A DNA stretch of 51,659 nucleotides from contig RDNZ01000015.1 of NCBI GenBank assembly GCA_011364905.1, positions 1 to 51,659 of the forward strand, in the 5' to 3' direction. Below are positions 35,432 to 43,815 of the stretch, piece by piece. Within the stretch, counting starts at the first letter, position 1, and each line of letters starts with the position of its first letter. A program made the translations under genes and the position numbers. Below the pieces are notes generated by a model. It was not told the DNA's origin, searched no databases, and saw only the letters and a program-made list of their open reading frames with translations. Source of the DNA: Candidatus Thorarchaeota archaeon. GTDB taxonomy: Archaea; Asgardarchaeota; Thorarchaeia; Thorarchaeales; Thorarchaeaceae.

Positions 35432-37531
35432 ATGGGAAAGCTCGACATTCTTGTGATGCTGTTGTTATTGGTGTCATTAGTCATAGTGGATTTTGATGAT
35501 GTAGGTGCAAGTTTTCAAATTGCACAGGGAAATCCTCAGGGAACGGGAGAGCTTCTACCCGATCCAAATCTAATGACAATACCAAACGTAGAGATTGGTG
35601 CGTATTCGCCTGAGTTTAGTTATCAGTACCAAGTGGGAGAGAGCAATGGAAACCTAGACCTCAAATGGTCACATACAGCAGGCTATCAATTGGGTTACGA
35701 CTATGGATATCCATATGTTCAGAGCAATGAGTTCGCCCGTTTCTGGCAAGTCTTTAACTGGCCATACAATCAGACACCAGTCACCCTGAAGATTCAAACA
35801 ACTGTTGAGATATCCTGCACAGGGGACTTTGCGTCCCAAGAGAATGGACAGAATATGTATTCAGTCAATGTCTGGATCCGAAAACCAGAGCTCGGTAGTG
35901 CATATCTCCTAAAGGTCTTCGATGATATTGAGAGTGGCCAGAGCTATGACCTCGAGTTCCAGACTCAAACCTTTGAGGCAAAAAGCATCTTTTATGGCTC
36001 TATAATGTACGACTCCGTTCAAGCATATCCCAGCGATGACTATGAACTGGCTGTGGGCTTGGCGCCAACAAGTTCATTCATCTACCCATACAGCAATCCA
36101 GCTCCATGGGAGGTGGTTGAAGGAACTGTGACTGTAACAGTGAGTCACTTTTCATGCAACGCACTCCTACAGGTTGATAAAATCACTCCGGTATTGAAAG
36201 CCCCTAAGTATAACACCACGACGATGTGGAACGATACGGCAATGTGTTTTGCACTCGAGTCTATCGGGCAGAATTCCTTAGCATATGTGAGCCAAAACAT
36301 GAGTGTCTATCCATATTCGCTTTATCTTGGAAAACTGGCCTCACAACATACTCCCATTATAGATGAAAAAGCACTACCATACGAACTCGTGATGTACGAA
36401 GCACGATCTTTCAAAGTAGCGGGAAATAAAATGTACTTACTTGGAACGGACCAGCTGGATTACAGAATCAGACTAATCACTTTCGATTCGTCAGGAAATG
36501 AGATTTGGAACAGCTCATTCTCCCTGTTCGATCAGGATGTGCCTTTGCTTCTTGATGTATCAGCCTCCGGATACATCTACATAGTTTCGTTATCAGCAAG
36601 ACAAGTGGCCGATATATACCCTTACGACTTGGTGTTTAGTCTTCTATGCGTGAATCAAGGGGGAACTGCCTTATGGAACCAGACCCTGAAGGTGATGAGT
36701 TATGAGGAGTATTTGGCCGCAGCGTTAGACTTGCAACTTCCAAGAGGAGTTGGGTGTTCTAGCGATGATGTCTATGTTAGTATGATGGATTCAATCATGA
36801 AGTTTGACTCTAGCGGAAATCTAAGGTGGGCCAAAACAGTGGACCATGAAGCATTCTGCGTTGATCCTGCAGGAGGAGTCTATACCTGTACGAAACTATT
36901 TGATGATGACCTTAGATTGTGTAAGTGGAATTCCGCAGGTGTGGTCGTCTGGAACAAGTCTTTGGGTCTCAATTACGGATTAGGGTGGCGAGATAATCCC
37001 TATATTGCGGCATTGGATGTTGGTCCGAGCGGGCAACTCATCGCCGTCCTTGCATATTCGCAAATACATCCAGCCAGTTTAATTACAAGGATTTCCCCGG
37101 CAGGACAAATAGTCTCCCAAGACACAATCTCAGAGCAAGAACAGGAATATCCATTTTTCCCCTACGACCCATACTATTTCTACTACTATGGTGTATCCTA
37201 CTATTCTATGATTCCATACATCTGTGACATGGCGCTCACACAAGACGGATTAGTGCATCTTGCAGTTTCGACTAACACCTATGGAGCTTATCCCTACAGC
37301 CTATTGACATCACTTCCGGCAGACACGCTTCTTACCTATGAGCTGTCAGGTCCGATTGTGATAACATTTAGTCCGGAGTCATTGATAATTACAGGTGCAG
37401 CGACCCTCATCTTTGGTGGAATCGCATGGGACCATTTCATCAGAGGTCGAACAAGACCGGAGGAAATACTACCGGAGCAAGAGAGGGTTGACCCATGGAA
37501 ACTTTTGATGGGAGAGGCCGATGATGATTAG
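35432..37531 (+). CDS. Large anchored surface protein with beta-propeller-like repeats (copy 1)
   Basis: 699 aa. A signal helix is at 5-22. A beta-sandwich-like N-terminal part extends to about 270 and carries several Asn-x-Ser/Thr sites. From about 320 to 610 there are recurring blades ending in a W-N or W-x-K pattern, each with D-S-S-G-N or N-S-A-G-like turns (DSSGNEIWNSSF, QGGTALWNQTL, DSSGNLRWAKTV, NSAGVVVWNKSL), as in PQQ-like propellers. A membrane helix near 645-668 is followed by a short acidic tail (EADDD). GAGGGGT before ATG 35432 is a strong ribosome site. A paralogue is at 41210-43360. Function unknown; an adhesin or ligand-binding surface protein is possible. Confidence 0.8.
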   Translation: MGKLDILVMLLLLVSLVIVDFDDVGASFQIAQGNPQGTGELLPDPNLMTIPNVEIGAYSPEFSYQYQVGESNGNLDLKWSHTAGYQLGYDYGYPYVQSNEFARFWQVFNWPYNQTPVTLKIQTTVEISCTGDFASQENGQNMYSVNVWIRKPELGSAYLLKVFDDIESGQSYDLEFQTQTFEAKSIFYGSIMYDSVQAYPSDDYELAVGLAPTSSFIYPYSNPAPWEVVEGTVTVTVSHFSCNALLQVDKITPVLKAPKYNTTTMWNDTAMCFALESIGQNSLAYVSQNMSVYPYSLYLGKLASQHTPIIDEKALPYELVMYEARSFKVAGNKMYLLGTDQLDYRIRLITFDSSGNEIWNSSFSLFDQDVPLLLDVSASGYIYIVSLSARQVADIYPYDLVFSLLCVNQGGTALWNQTLKVMSYEEYLAAALDLQLPRGVGCSSDDVYVSMMDSIMKFDSSGNLRWAKTVDHEAFCVDPAGGVYTCTKLFDDDLRLCKWNSAGVVVWNKSLGLNYGLGWRDNPYIAALDVGPSGQLIAVLAYSQIHPASLITRISPAGQIVSQDTISEQEQEYPFFPYDPYYFYYYGVSYYSMIPYICDMALTQDGLVHLAVSTNTYGAYPYSLLTSLPADTLLTYELSGPIVITFSPESLIITGAATLIFGGIAWDHFIRGRTRPEEILPEQERVDPWKLLMGEADDD

Positions 37532-37551
37532 AATGTGAGTTGACTGACAAT

Positions 37552-38409
37552 CTAGCTCCTGACTCGTTTTCTAGCCAGAAGTTCAGCCTCAACCCTCTGA
37601 AATCCTTCAGCATAGAAGTGATCAAGAATATCTTCATGTCTATCCTGAACCCAGAAGATTGCGTTCTTAGTCGTAACTTCATTGAGGGCGGCATCAACAA
37701 CCTCAACACCATATCCATCTCGGTAGCTGAAAGAGATAACAGTGGAGTCCTGTTGCTCTTGGTCATACTCAAGTCGGACAAATCCAACAACCATGTGGCT
37801 AGACTTCTCTCTCATCACATAACAATTACCACCGCGAATGGAGTATTCAAGCATTTTGTGATCTCGGTGGCCCCAATAGGTATCAGGATTGAGATGAAGA
37901 AGAGTCGGTATGTCATCGAGCCTCGCAATATTGACCTCAAGGTCCAGTTCCTTGAGAGTGGAGGTTGCTTCTCCATCGAGGCGGAGGACAAGAGATTGGA
38001 TTCCGTATCCAAGTCGTTCTACAAATGAAATTGCACGGGCATTCCGAATCTTCACACCAATCACAAAGTGTGTGAGGTTGGGATTCCGTTTTAGTAATGC
38101 CTGCTCTGATTCCTGCAGCAGGGTCGTGCCTATACCTTTGTTTCGCCAGTCCTTGTCGACAACAAGCTCCCAAATCGCACCCCAACCAAGACTGTCAAGA
38201 ACAGCATTTATTGCAACACCCACAATCTTGTCCTTCACGACAGCTACCCTCCAAAGGCTTGGGAGGTCGCCTTGAACCTTACTTCTATTCCACCAACGTG
38301 AAAAGGCATCGAAAGTAAGTGTATCTACATTTGGTATGCCAGTTCCGTATACCTCATAGAACGAGGATCTTTCTTCCAATGTTGGTGGACGGACTATAGT
38401 TTCTGTCAT
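37552..38409 (-). CDS. Double GNAT acetyltransferase with degenerate second half
   Basis: 285 aa. The N-terminal GNAT domain is intact: AIWELVVDKDWRNKGIGTTLLQESEQAL with the R-x-x-G-x-G acetyl-CoA loop, then ARAISFVERLGYGIQSLVLRL. The C-terminal half (about 155-285) keeps the fold pattern (HMVVGFVRLEYDQEQQDSTV, DILDHFYAEGFQRVEAELLA) but lacks a clear loop, so it is probably inactive. The substrate is unknown. It converges on the large surface protein gene at 20 nt distance. Confidence 0.8.
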   Translation of the reverse strand: MTETIVRPPTLEERSSFYEVYGTGIPNVDTLTFDAFSRWWNRSKVQGDLPSLWRVAVVKDKIVGVAINAVLDSLGWGAIWELVVDKDWRNKGIGTTLLQESEQALLKRNPNLTHFVIGVKIRNARAISFVERLGYGIQSLVLRLDGEATSTLKELDLEVNIARLDDIPTLLHLNPDTYWGHRDHKMLEYSIRGGNCYVMREKSSHMVVGFVRLEYDQEQQDSTVISFSYRDGYGVEVVDAALNEVTTKNAIFWVQDRHEDILDHFYAEGFQRVEAELLARKRVRS

Positions 38410-38637
38410 GCATCTGCGCCTCAGGCAAAACTGGAGACTCGGTTCTCATCAAGTTATTACTGTGAAAACAAAATCTCAGAGCTGGCTGATTCTATTTTCA
38501 TACCCAGATAAGTATAGTTGCGTGAACCAAATCGTCAATAGAAGGCCAGAAAGTGAATCTCTGACACCGAGAGTACTCAACCAATGGCAATTATTAATGC
38601 ACCAAAGACCCCGAGAAGAACACTTGGAGATAGGAGC

Positions 38638-39600
38638 TTAGTGATGTAAAATTCTGGGAATCGCCTGTTTGGCAAACTTCTCACTCATCTCTATTTCATA
38701 GCCATAAGAGAATTGTATTTGAAAATGTGTGAATCCCATATTGACCAGATGCTCATATTGTGCTGTCACCTCATCAATTGATCCCGCCCAAGCTCCGGGT
38801 AGAGATGCTTGTTTCTCCAGATACTGTTTCACTGTGAGTCCCTGTTCAAATGCTCGCCTCTTGTTGAAACCTAGAATCTCATCTTCATCATCAGTGATGC
38901 AGCAATACCCGAGGAAGGTCTTGGTGATGTCATCATAGTCCCGACCTAGATCAGCACAGTGCTGCTTCAGTGCATTCAATAAATGCTCAAGTCTGTTTGG
39001 TCCCCAAGGAGAAAAATTACACATATCTCCATATTTTGCCACCAACCGAAGTGTCCTTTTTTCTCCATGTCCACCTATGAGAATTGGAGGATGTGGTGTC
39101 TGCAAAGGTTTTGGCGCAAACACTGCGTCAGCCAGCCTGTAGAATTCTCCCTCGAAGGTTGCCTGGTCTTTGGTCCACAACGCTAGGATGACTTGCAGAG
39201 CTTCCTCGAGTCGGTCCATTCGTTCCTTAGGTGAGGGAAATCTATACCCATAGGCCTGATATTCTACTTTTTTCCAACCAGCTCCAATACCGAAAATTAG
39301 TCGTCCATTGGAAATCATGTCTAATGTTGCAGCTATCTTTGCTAGAAGTGCCGGGTGACGGTAAGAGTTGCAGGTAACTAGAACGCCAATCTGCATTGTG
39401 GAAGTCTTCGTTGCAAGTGCAGTAAGTAAGGTCCATGCCTCAAGGCTATTCGTGGAAACTGAGTCTTTATTCTTGAAAAAATGATCACATGTCCATACTG
39501 AGTCAAATCCTAGTTTTTCAGCAGATAATGTGATTTCTTCGATTGTTCTATAATCAAAACCAAATAGAGGTTCAAAGTGGACTCCAAATTTTATACTCAT
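38638..39600 (-). CDS. LLM-class (F420/FMN) flavin-dependent oxidoreductase
   Basis: About 320 aa, placing the start at ATG 39600 (MSIKFGVHFEPLFGFDY), since the upstream frame lacks family similarity and would overlap the promoter of the divergent transporter. The luciferase-like TIM barrel is evident from FDSVWTCDHFFKNKDS, TMQIGVLVTCNSYRHPALLAKIA, LIFGIGAGWKKVEYQAYGY and HPPILIGGHGEKRTLRLVA. Archaeal members usually use F420. The natural substrate is unknown. A paralogue is at 50249-51232, with the same order of motifs. Confidence 0.88.
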   Translation of the reverse strand: MSIKFGVHFEPLFGFDYRTIEEITLSAEKLGFDSVWTCDHFFKNKDSVSTNSLEAWTLLTALATKTSTMQIGVLVTCNSYRHPALLAKIAATLDMISNGRLIFGIGAGWKKVEYQAYGYRFPSPKERMDRLEEALQVILALWTKDQATFEGEFYRLADAVFAPKPLQTPHPPILIGGHGEKRTLRLVAKYGDMCNFSPWGPNRLEHLLNALKQHCADLGRDYDDITKTFLGYCCITDDEDEILGFNKRRAFEQGLTVKQYLEKQASLPGAWAGSIDEVTAQYEHLVNMGFTHFQIQFSYGYEIEMSEKFAKQAIPRILHH

Positions 39601-39744
39601 ACTAAGACCCTGACAAAACTGTAATACGCGATTGAAAAATGCTCTCCTCTTGCTCATAGGTAATAGAGTAGGAATAACTAATACAAGGATAGACGCTCTG
39701 GTAGAATCAATACAACTAGAACACCATGTTGCAGGGGATAAAGC

Positions 39745-40944
39745 ATGATGACTGAAGCACATCGAACGCAGCCTTCTACGTATCGATGGGTTATCCTTAC
39801 CCTTGTTTGGCTTGTCTATTTCGCGTTTGGATTGGTACTTTCGTCTATACCACCTCTTGTGAATGTAATAGCTGCGGACCTATCGTTGACATACTCAGAG
39901 ATGGGAGTTGTTCTTGGGAGTGTTATTCTCATGTACGTGCCGCTTTCCATTCCTGTGGGTATAAGCATTGATCGATTTGGTCAAAAAAGGATGATCACAG
40001 TCGGACTCTTACTTATCTCTGCATCAGCCTTGCTCCGTTCATTGGTCTTTGATTTTCAATCGCTTCTATTCATCGTACTTCTTTTTGGCTTTGGAGGACC
40101 TACCGTTTCAGTTGGCTTGGCAAAGGTAGTTGCTTCAGCATTTGAGGGTAGGGAACGGGGTTTAGCTTCTGGATTGTACATGACGGGCGCGGCTGTGGGA
40201 TCAGCATCAGCGTTAGCATTGACCAATTCTTTTGTCCTGCCCTTTGTTGGCACGTGGCGAAACGTGTTTTCTTTCTATGGAATCATAGGATTCCTCATTG
40301 CGCTGGGCTGGATTCTTTTTGCAAAGGAACAACCAGTCGATCCAACTAGCAGACCAAATGAAACACCGTTGGTGAGTACGCTTCAGTCATTGCTCAGTAA
40401 TAGAAATGTCTGGTTAGTTGCAATCATTGGATCAGCAGCATTTCTTGTGTTCTATGGCTTTGGGAACTGGTTACCCACTCTATTAGAGGAGAAAGGGATG
40501 GATCCGGTTGCCGCTGGACTGTGGGCATCGCTCCCAGTCTGGCTTGGTCTTCTGGGGAGTGCGGTTATACCAGGGATTGCATCGGCCGGTTCTCGTAAGC
40601 CCATAATTGTCAGTCTCTTATTGGTCGAGGGGGCTTGTGTCTATTTGTCTAGTCTTGCCAACGGGATTCCACTACTAGTAGCATTAGCCCTCTATGGCAT
40701 TGTCAGCGGCGCACACCTGCCACTTTTGCTAGTGGTCATGATGGACTTGCCTGCAGTGGGGGCAAAATACACCGGCATAGCCAGTGGCCTGTTTTTCTCG
40801 ATTGGAGAGATCATGGGATTCGGTGGGCCCATTCTTGTGGGAGTTATCAGAGAGCTGACTAGCAGCTTTGTTCCAGCCCTGTTTCTTCTAGGTCTTATTG
40901 TTGAGTTTATGATAGTTCTAGCAGTGGTTCTAAAAGAGGAATAG
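39745..40944 (+). CDS. MFS transporter (CynX/NimT-like)
   Basis: 399 aa with about 12 membrane helices. Motif A-like IPVGISIDRFGQKRMITVGLL follows the second helix, and an R-x-x-x-G-L-A-S-G-L-Y segment (FEGRERGLASGLYMTGAAVG) occurs in the fourth/fifth, typical of nitrate/cyanate-type MFS proteins. AGGGGAT six nt before ATG 39745 fits translation. Substrate not known. It is divergent from the LLM oxidoreductase gene. Confidence 0.88.
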   Translation: MMTEAHRTQPSTYRWVILTLVWLVYFAFGLVLSSIPPLVNVIAADLSLTYSEMGVVLGSVILMYVPLSIPVGISIDRFGQKRMITVGLLLISASALLRSLVFDFQSLLFIVLLFGFGGPTVSVGLAKVVASAFEGRERGLASGLYMTGAAVGSASALALTNSFVLPFVGTWRNVFSFYGIIGFLIALGWILFAKEQPVDPTSRPNETPLVSTLQSLLSNRNVWLVAIIGSAAFLVFYGFGNWLPTLLEEKGMDPVAAGLWASLPVWLGLLGSAVIPGIASAGSRKPIIVSLLLVEGACVYLSSLANGIPLLVALALYGIVSGAHLPLLLVVMMDLPAVGAKYTGIASGLFFSIGEIMGFGGPILVGVIRELTSSFVPALFLLGLIVEFMIVLAVVLKEE

Positions 40945-41067
40945 ATGCTAGATTACTCTCAAGCATCGAATTACATTGAGAAGACACAATCTCGGAATAA
41001 GTTGCATGTGAGTTCAAATCAAGAGAATGATAGTTACATTAACAAAAACCTGATACAAATGTTGTAA
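40945..41067 (+). CDS. Possible 40-aa small protein after the MFS gene
   Basis: ATG 40945 comes immediately after the MFS stop, with GAGG five nt before it, and opens a 40-codon polar frame (rich in Asn, Ser and Gln). No family is recognised. The position suggests coupled translation, but it may be chance. The following stretch to 41209 is AT-rich and looks like a promoter region for the surface protein. Confidence 0.2.
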   Translation: MLDYSQASNYIEKTQSRNKLHVSSNQENDSYINKNLIQML

Positions 41068-41209
41068 AAGTGATATCTGACTAGTATAGTGAAGAAAAAA
41101 CGATAAACTCCAACTATGAAAGTTCAAAGAAAGTGAAGCAAAACAGGAATGCCTAAGTTAAAATATGCAGCTTCAACTACTGAATTGTTGGTAAAGTTGA
41201 GGGGTCGAA

Positions 41210-43360
41210 ATGGAAAGGATTGACTTTTGCATAATGCTGTTACTATTGCTGTCGTTGGTCACGGTGGACTTCGATAGCTCTGGCGGTACTTTTCAAGTTG
41301 CTCAAGGAAATCCTCAGGAAACTGGGGAGCTTCTACCGGATCCTAACCTGATGACCATGCCAATCATCGAGATTGGTGATTCGTCTCCTGAGTTTAGCTA
41401 TCAGTATCAATCAGAAACAAGTAATGGAAACCTTGATCTCATATGGACACATACGGCTGGCTATCAGTTGGATTACGAAAATGGATTTCCTAACGTCAAA
41501 TGTAAAGAGTTTGCTCGTAGCTGGCATGCATTCAATTGGCAGTATAATCAGACGCCAATCACACTGAAAATGAAAGCAACAGTCGAGATATCCTGTACAG
41601 GAAGCTTCGCGTCCCAAGAATATGGAAAGGACATGTATTCGATCAACTTCTGGATTGGAAAACCTGAGTTGAGTGACGTATACCTGCTAACGAGCTTTGA
41701 TGACCTTGAGATTGGACGGTATTACGACCTTGAATTCCAGATGCAACGTTTCCAAGCCGAGGCTATCTTTTCTGGCTCCGTAATGCTTGATTCCGCGCAA
41801 GGATACCTCAGTGATGAGTATAGACTGGCTGTGGGTATCATTCCAACACTCCAATTCTTCTATCCACTCACTAGCATAGCTCCTTGGGAGGAGTTTCAGG
41901 GAACTGTTACAGCCACAATCACGCACATATCTGTCACAGCACTCTTGGAGGCAAGAAAGATAACACCTTCTTTAAAGGCCCCCAAATACAACTCATCAGA
42001 CATATGGAAGGAAACAGATAGGGGCTTAGCAATTGAGCCAATAGATCGGAACTCCCTTTCATACTTGAGCCAAAGTTCGAGTAGCAATCCTGCTTCTCTA
42101 AAACTAGGAAGGATGACTTCGCAACATACTCCCATTATGGAAGAAGTTCAAATACCGTACTCATTTGCAGAAACTCAATTCCAATCATTCAAGGCTGTAG
42201 ACAATAGAATGTACATACTTGGACTAGATAAGATGGTATATGGTATTAATCTCATTGCAATCGATTCTAATGGAAATGGGATATGGAATAGCACATATTC
42301 TCTCTTTGATCGGGATGTGCCAATAGTCCTAGACGTGTCTGCATCTGGAAGAATCTACATCGTGTCTTTATCAGAGAGATACACCCCATTGCCAGATTCC
42401 CTAGCATACGACATCGTGTATAGTCTGCTCTGCATAGACCAATCTGGCACAGCTCTGTGGAATCAGACTCTGGATGTGATGAGCTTAGAAGAATATGCAG
42501 CAATGTCGTATAACTGGCAGATTCCAAGAGGTCTTGGGTGCGTTGATGGCGACGTGTATGTTAGTATGGTTGATTCAGTCATGAAGTATGATTCTAGTGG
42601 AAATCATATTTGGACCATACCTTTTGAACATGATGCGCTCTGTATCGACCCTGCTGGAGGATTCTACACTTGTTCAAAGGAGCTAAATGATGAACTTAGA
42701 CTAACCAAGTGGAATTCAGCAGGAGAAGTTGTCTGGAACCGGTCTCTGAGTCTCAACTATGGACTGGATTGGCAAGATCATCCAACCATATCTGCGATGG
42801 AGGTTGGGCCTGATGGGCAACTCGTAGCAGTTCTTGTGTACTCACACATTCACCCAGTGATAATGATCACAAGGATTTCCCGAATGGGACAGATAGTTTC
42901 CCAAGACTCAATTTCAGAAGAAACGAATGACTTTCCATATTTCAACTCCGGCTTTTACTTCTACCCCTACACATATGCTATGAACCCATATGTTTGTGAC
43001 ATGGCACTCACAGGAGATGGGCTAGTGCATCTCGCAGTTCGGGAAAATTACTATGGAGCAGATATCTATAGCCCCTTTCCAGCATCCGTTGCGACCATTC
43101 TTCTCACTTACGAGTTATCGGGTCCGATTGTGATTGCTGTCAGTCCAGAGGCGCTGATAATAACGGGCGTAGCGACACTCATCTTTGCGGCAATTGCCTG
43201 GGATCATTTCATCAGAGGTCGGACCAGACTATCCTTGCCTCGGAAGTACTTTTCGCGATCTCTAGAGTGCCTTTTGACTAGTTTTAGTTTAATCTTGGAA
43301 TACTCATCTGCAGCATTGGGATGTCCGCGCAAATACTCTCTAAAAGCGATGTGTCTATGA
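41210..43360 (+). CDS. Large anchored surface protein with beta-propeller-like repeats (copy 2, altered tail)
   Basis: 716 aa frame. Residues 1 to about 670 align along the whole length with copy 1: signal helix, N-terminal beta domain, blades (DSNGNGIWNSTY, QSGTALWNQTL, DSSGNHIWTIPF, NSAGEVVWNRSL), then membrane helix and FIRGRTR. After that the two differ: copy 1 has an acidic tail, whereas copy 2 continues for about 42 residues that are simply the antisense of the GrpB-family gene. The true tail has probably been replaced by a deletion or rearrangement. The 5' flanks of both copies share TGAGGGG(T)..GAA before the ATG. Confidence 0.75.
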   Translation: MERIDFCIMLLLLLSLVTVDFDSSGGTFQVAQGNPQETGELLPDPNLMTMPIIEIGDSSPEFSYQYQSETSNGNLDLIWTHTAGYQLDYENGFPNVKCKEFARSWHAFNWQYNQTPITLKMKATVEISCTGSFASQEYGKDMYSINFWIGKPELSDVYLLTSFDDLEIGRYYDLEFQMQRFQAEAIFSGSVMLDSAQGYLSDEYRLAVGIIPTLQFFYPLTSIAPWEEFQGTVTATITHISVTALLEARKITPSLKAPKYNSSDIWKETDRGLAIEPIDRNSLSYLSQSSSSNPASLKLGRMTSQHTPIMEEVQIPYSFAETQFQSFKAVDNRMYILGLDKMVYGINLIAIDSNGNGIWNSTYSLFDRDVPIVLDVSASGRIYIVSLSERYTPLPDSLAYDIVYSLLCIDQSGTALWNQTLDVMSLEEYAAMSYNWQIPRGLGCVDGDVYVSMVDSVMKYDSSGNHIWTIPFEHDALCIDPAGGFYTCSKELNDELRLTKWNSAGEVVWNRSLSLNYGLDWQDHPTISAMEVGPDGQLVAVLVYSHIHPVIMITRISRMGQIVSQDSISEETNDFPYFNSGFYFYPYTYAMNPYVCDMALTGDGLVHLAVRENYYGADIYSPFPASVATILLTYELSGPIVIAVSPEALIITGVATLIFAAIAWDHFIRGRTRLSLPRKYFSRSLECLLTSFSLILEYSSAALGCPRKYSLKAMCL

Positions 43361-43722
43361 AGACTATTACTCTCCGTATCGCACACGTAGAGGTGATGCG
43401 GTGGAAACTGACATCCTAAAACAGAATCGACGAGGTCAAAGGCTTCTCGCCCTGCTATTCTGAGGTCTCCCAGATGAGAGAAACCAATTTCCTCCAGACG
43501 GGTCTTGGTTTCTTCGAAGTGTGACTTCTGGATTACTACATCAATGTCGATGATTGGCTTTGTTATCATTCAGGGAACGGCTGTGCTTCCAACGTGCTCA
43601 ATCCTCACTACATGTTGACGAAGCCCAGATTGAAGAAAATCAGATAGCCTCTCGAACCATAGTACCCATTTCGGATTGTAACTCTCGACAGTTACAGGCT
43701 CAGAGGGTTTGTGCATTGCCAT
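43204..43722 (-). pseudogene. GrpB/UPF0157-family nucleotidyltransferase-like gene with in-frame TGA
   Basis: Translation from ATG 43722 (with GGTGAT close by) runs 50 codons: the start, PKWVLWFERLSDFL, then RIEHVGSTAVP. Next comes TGA (43572-43570), and directly after it MITKPIIDIDVVI and the rest of the family (FREYLRGHPNAADEY, RDREKYFRGKDSLV) for 121 codons. The family motif is normally VGSTAVPG-(x)-xxKPIIDID, so TGA sits exactly where GGA (Gly) is expected: one base change. The final residues are antisense to the surface protein. It is a recent nonsense pseudogene unless the stop is read through or is a sequencing error. Confidence 0.8.
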
Positions 43723-43780
43723 TATCACCGTCGAACTTCAACTTCCGAGTCGTGACCAGACTGAATACAAAGAAACCAAG

Positions 43781-43803
43781 GGACCCTGCCCAAAGCAGGG
43801 CCC
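43781..43803 (-). terminator. Hairpin terminator after the FeS/CCG gene
   Basis: CCCTGC and GCAGGG form a 6-bp stem around CCAAA, extended by GG/CC past an A-C mismatch. On the minus strand it is followed by the T-rich CTTGGTTTCTTTG. It lies 13 nt beyond the stop of the FeS protein. Confidence 0.6.
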
Positions 43804-43815
43804 ACCAAGATAGAA

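Noticed and set aside
38408..38641. 77-codon open frame in the gap between the GNAT and LLM genes
   Set aside because: No ribosome site or known domain is seen, its composition is non-coding in look, and it overlaps the GNAT start.
41004..41020. Sequence resembling a tRNA T-loop (GTTCAAATC)
   Set aside because: No acceptor or anticodon stems can be drawn around it, so it is not a tRNA.
43570..43572. TGA as selenocysteine codon
   Set aside because: The family has glycine there, no SECIS-like hairpin is evident, and many other genes here end in TGA.
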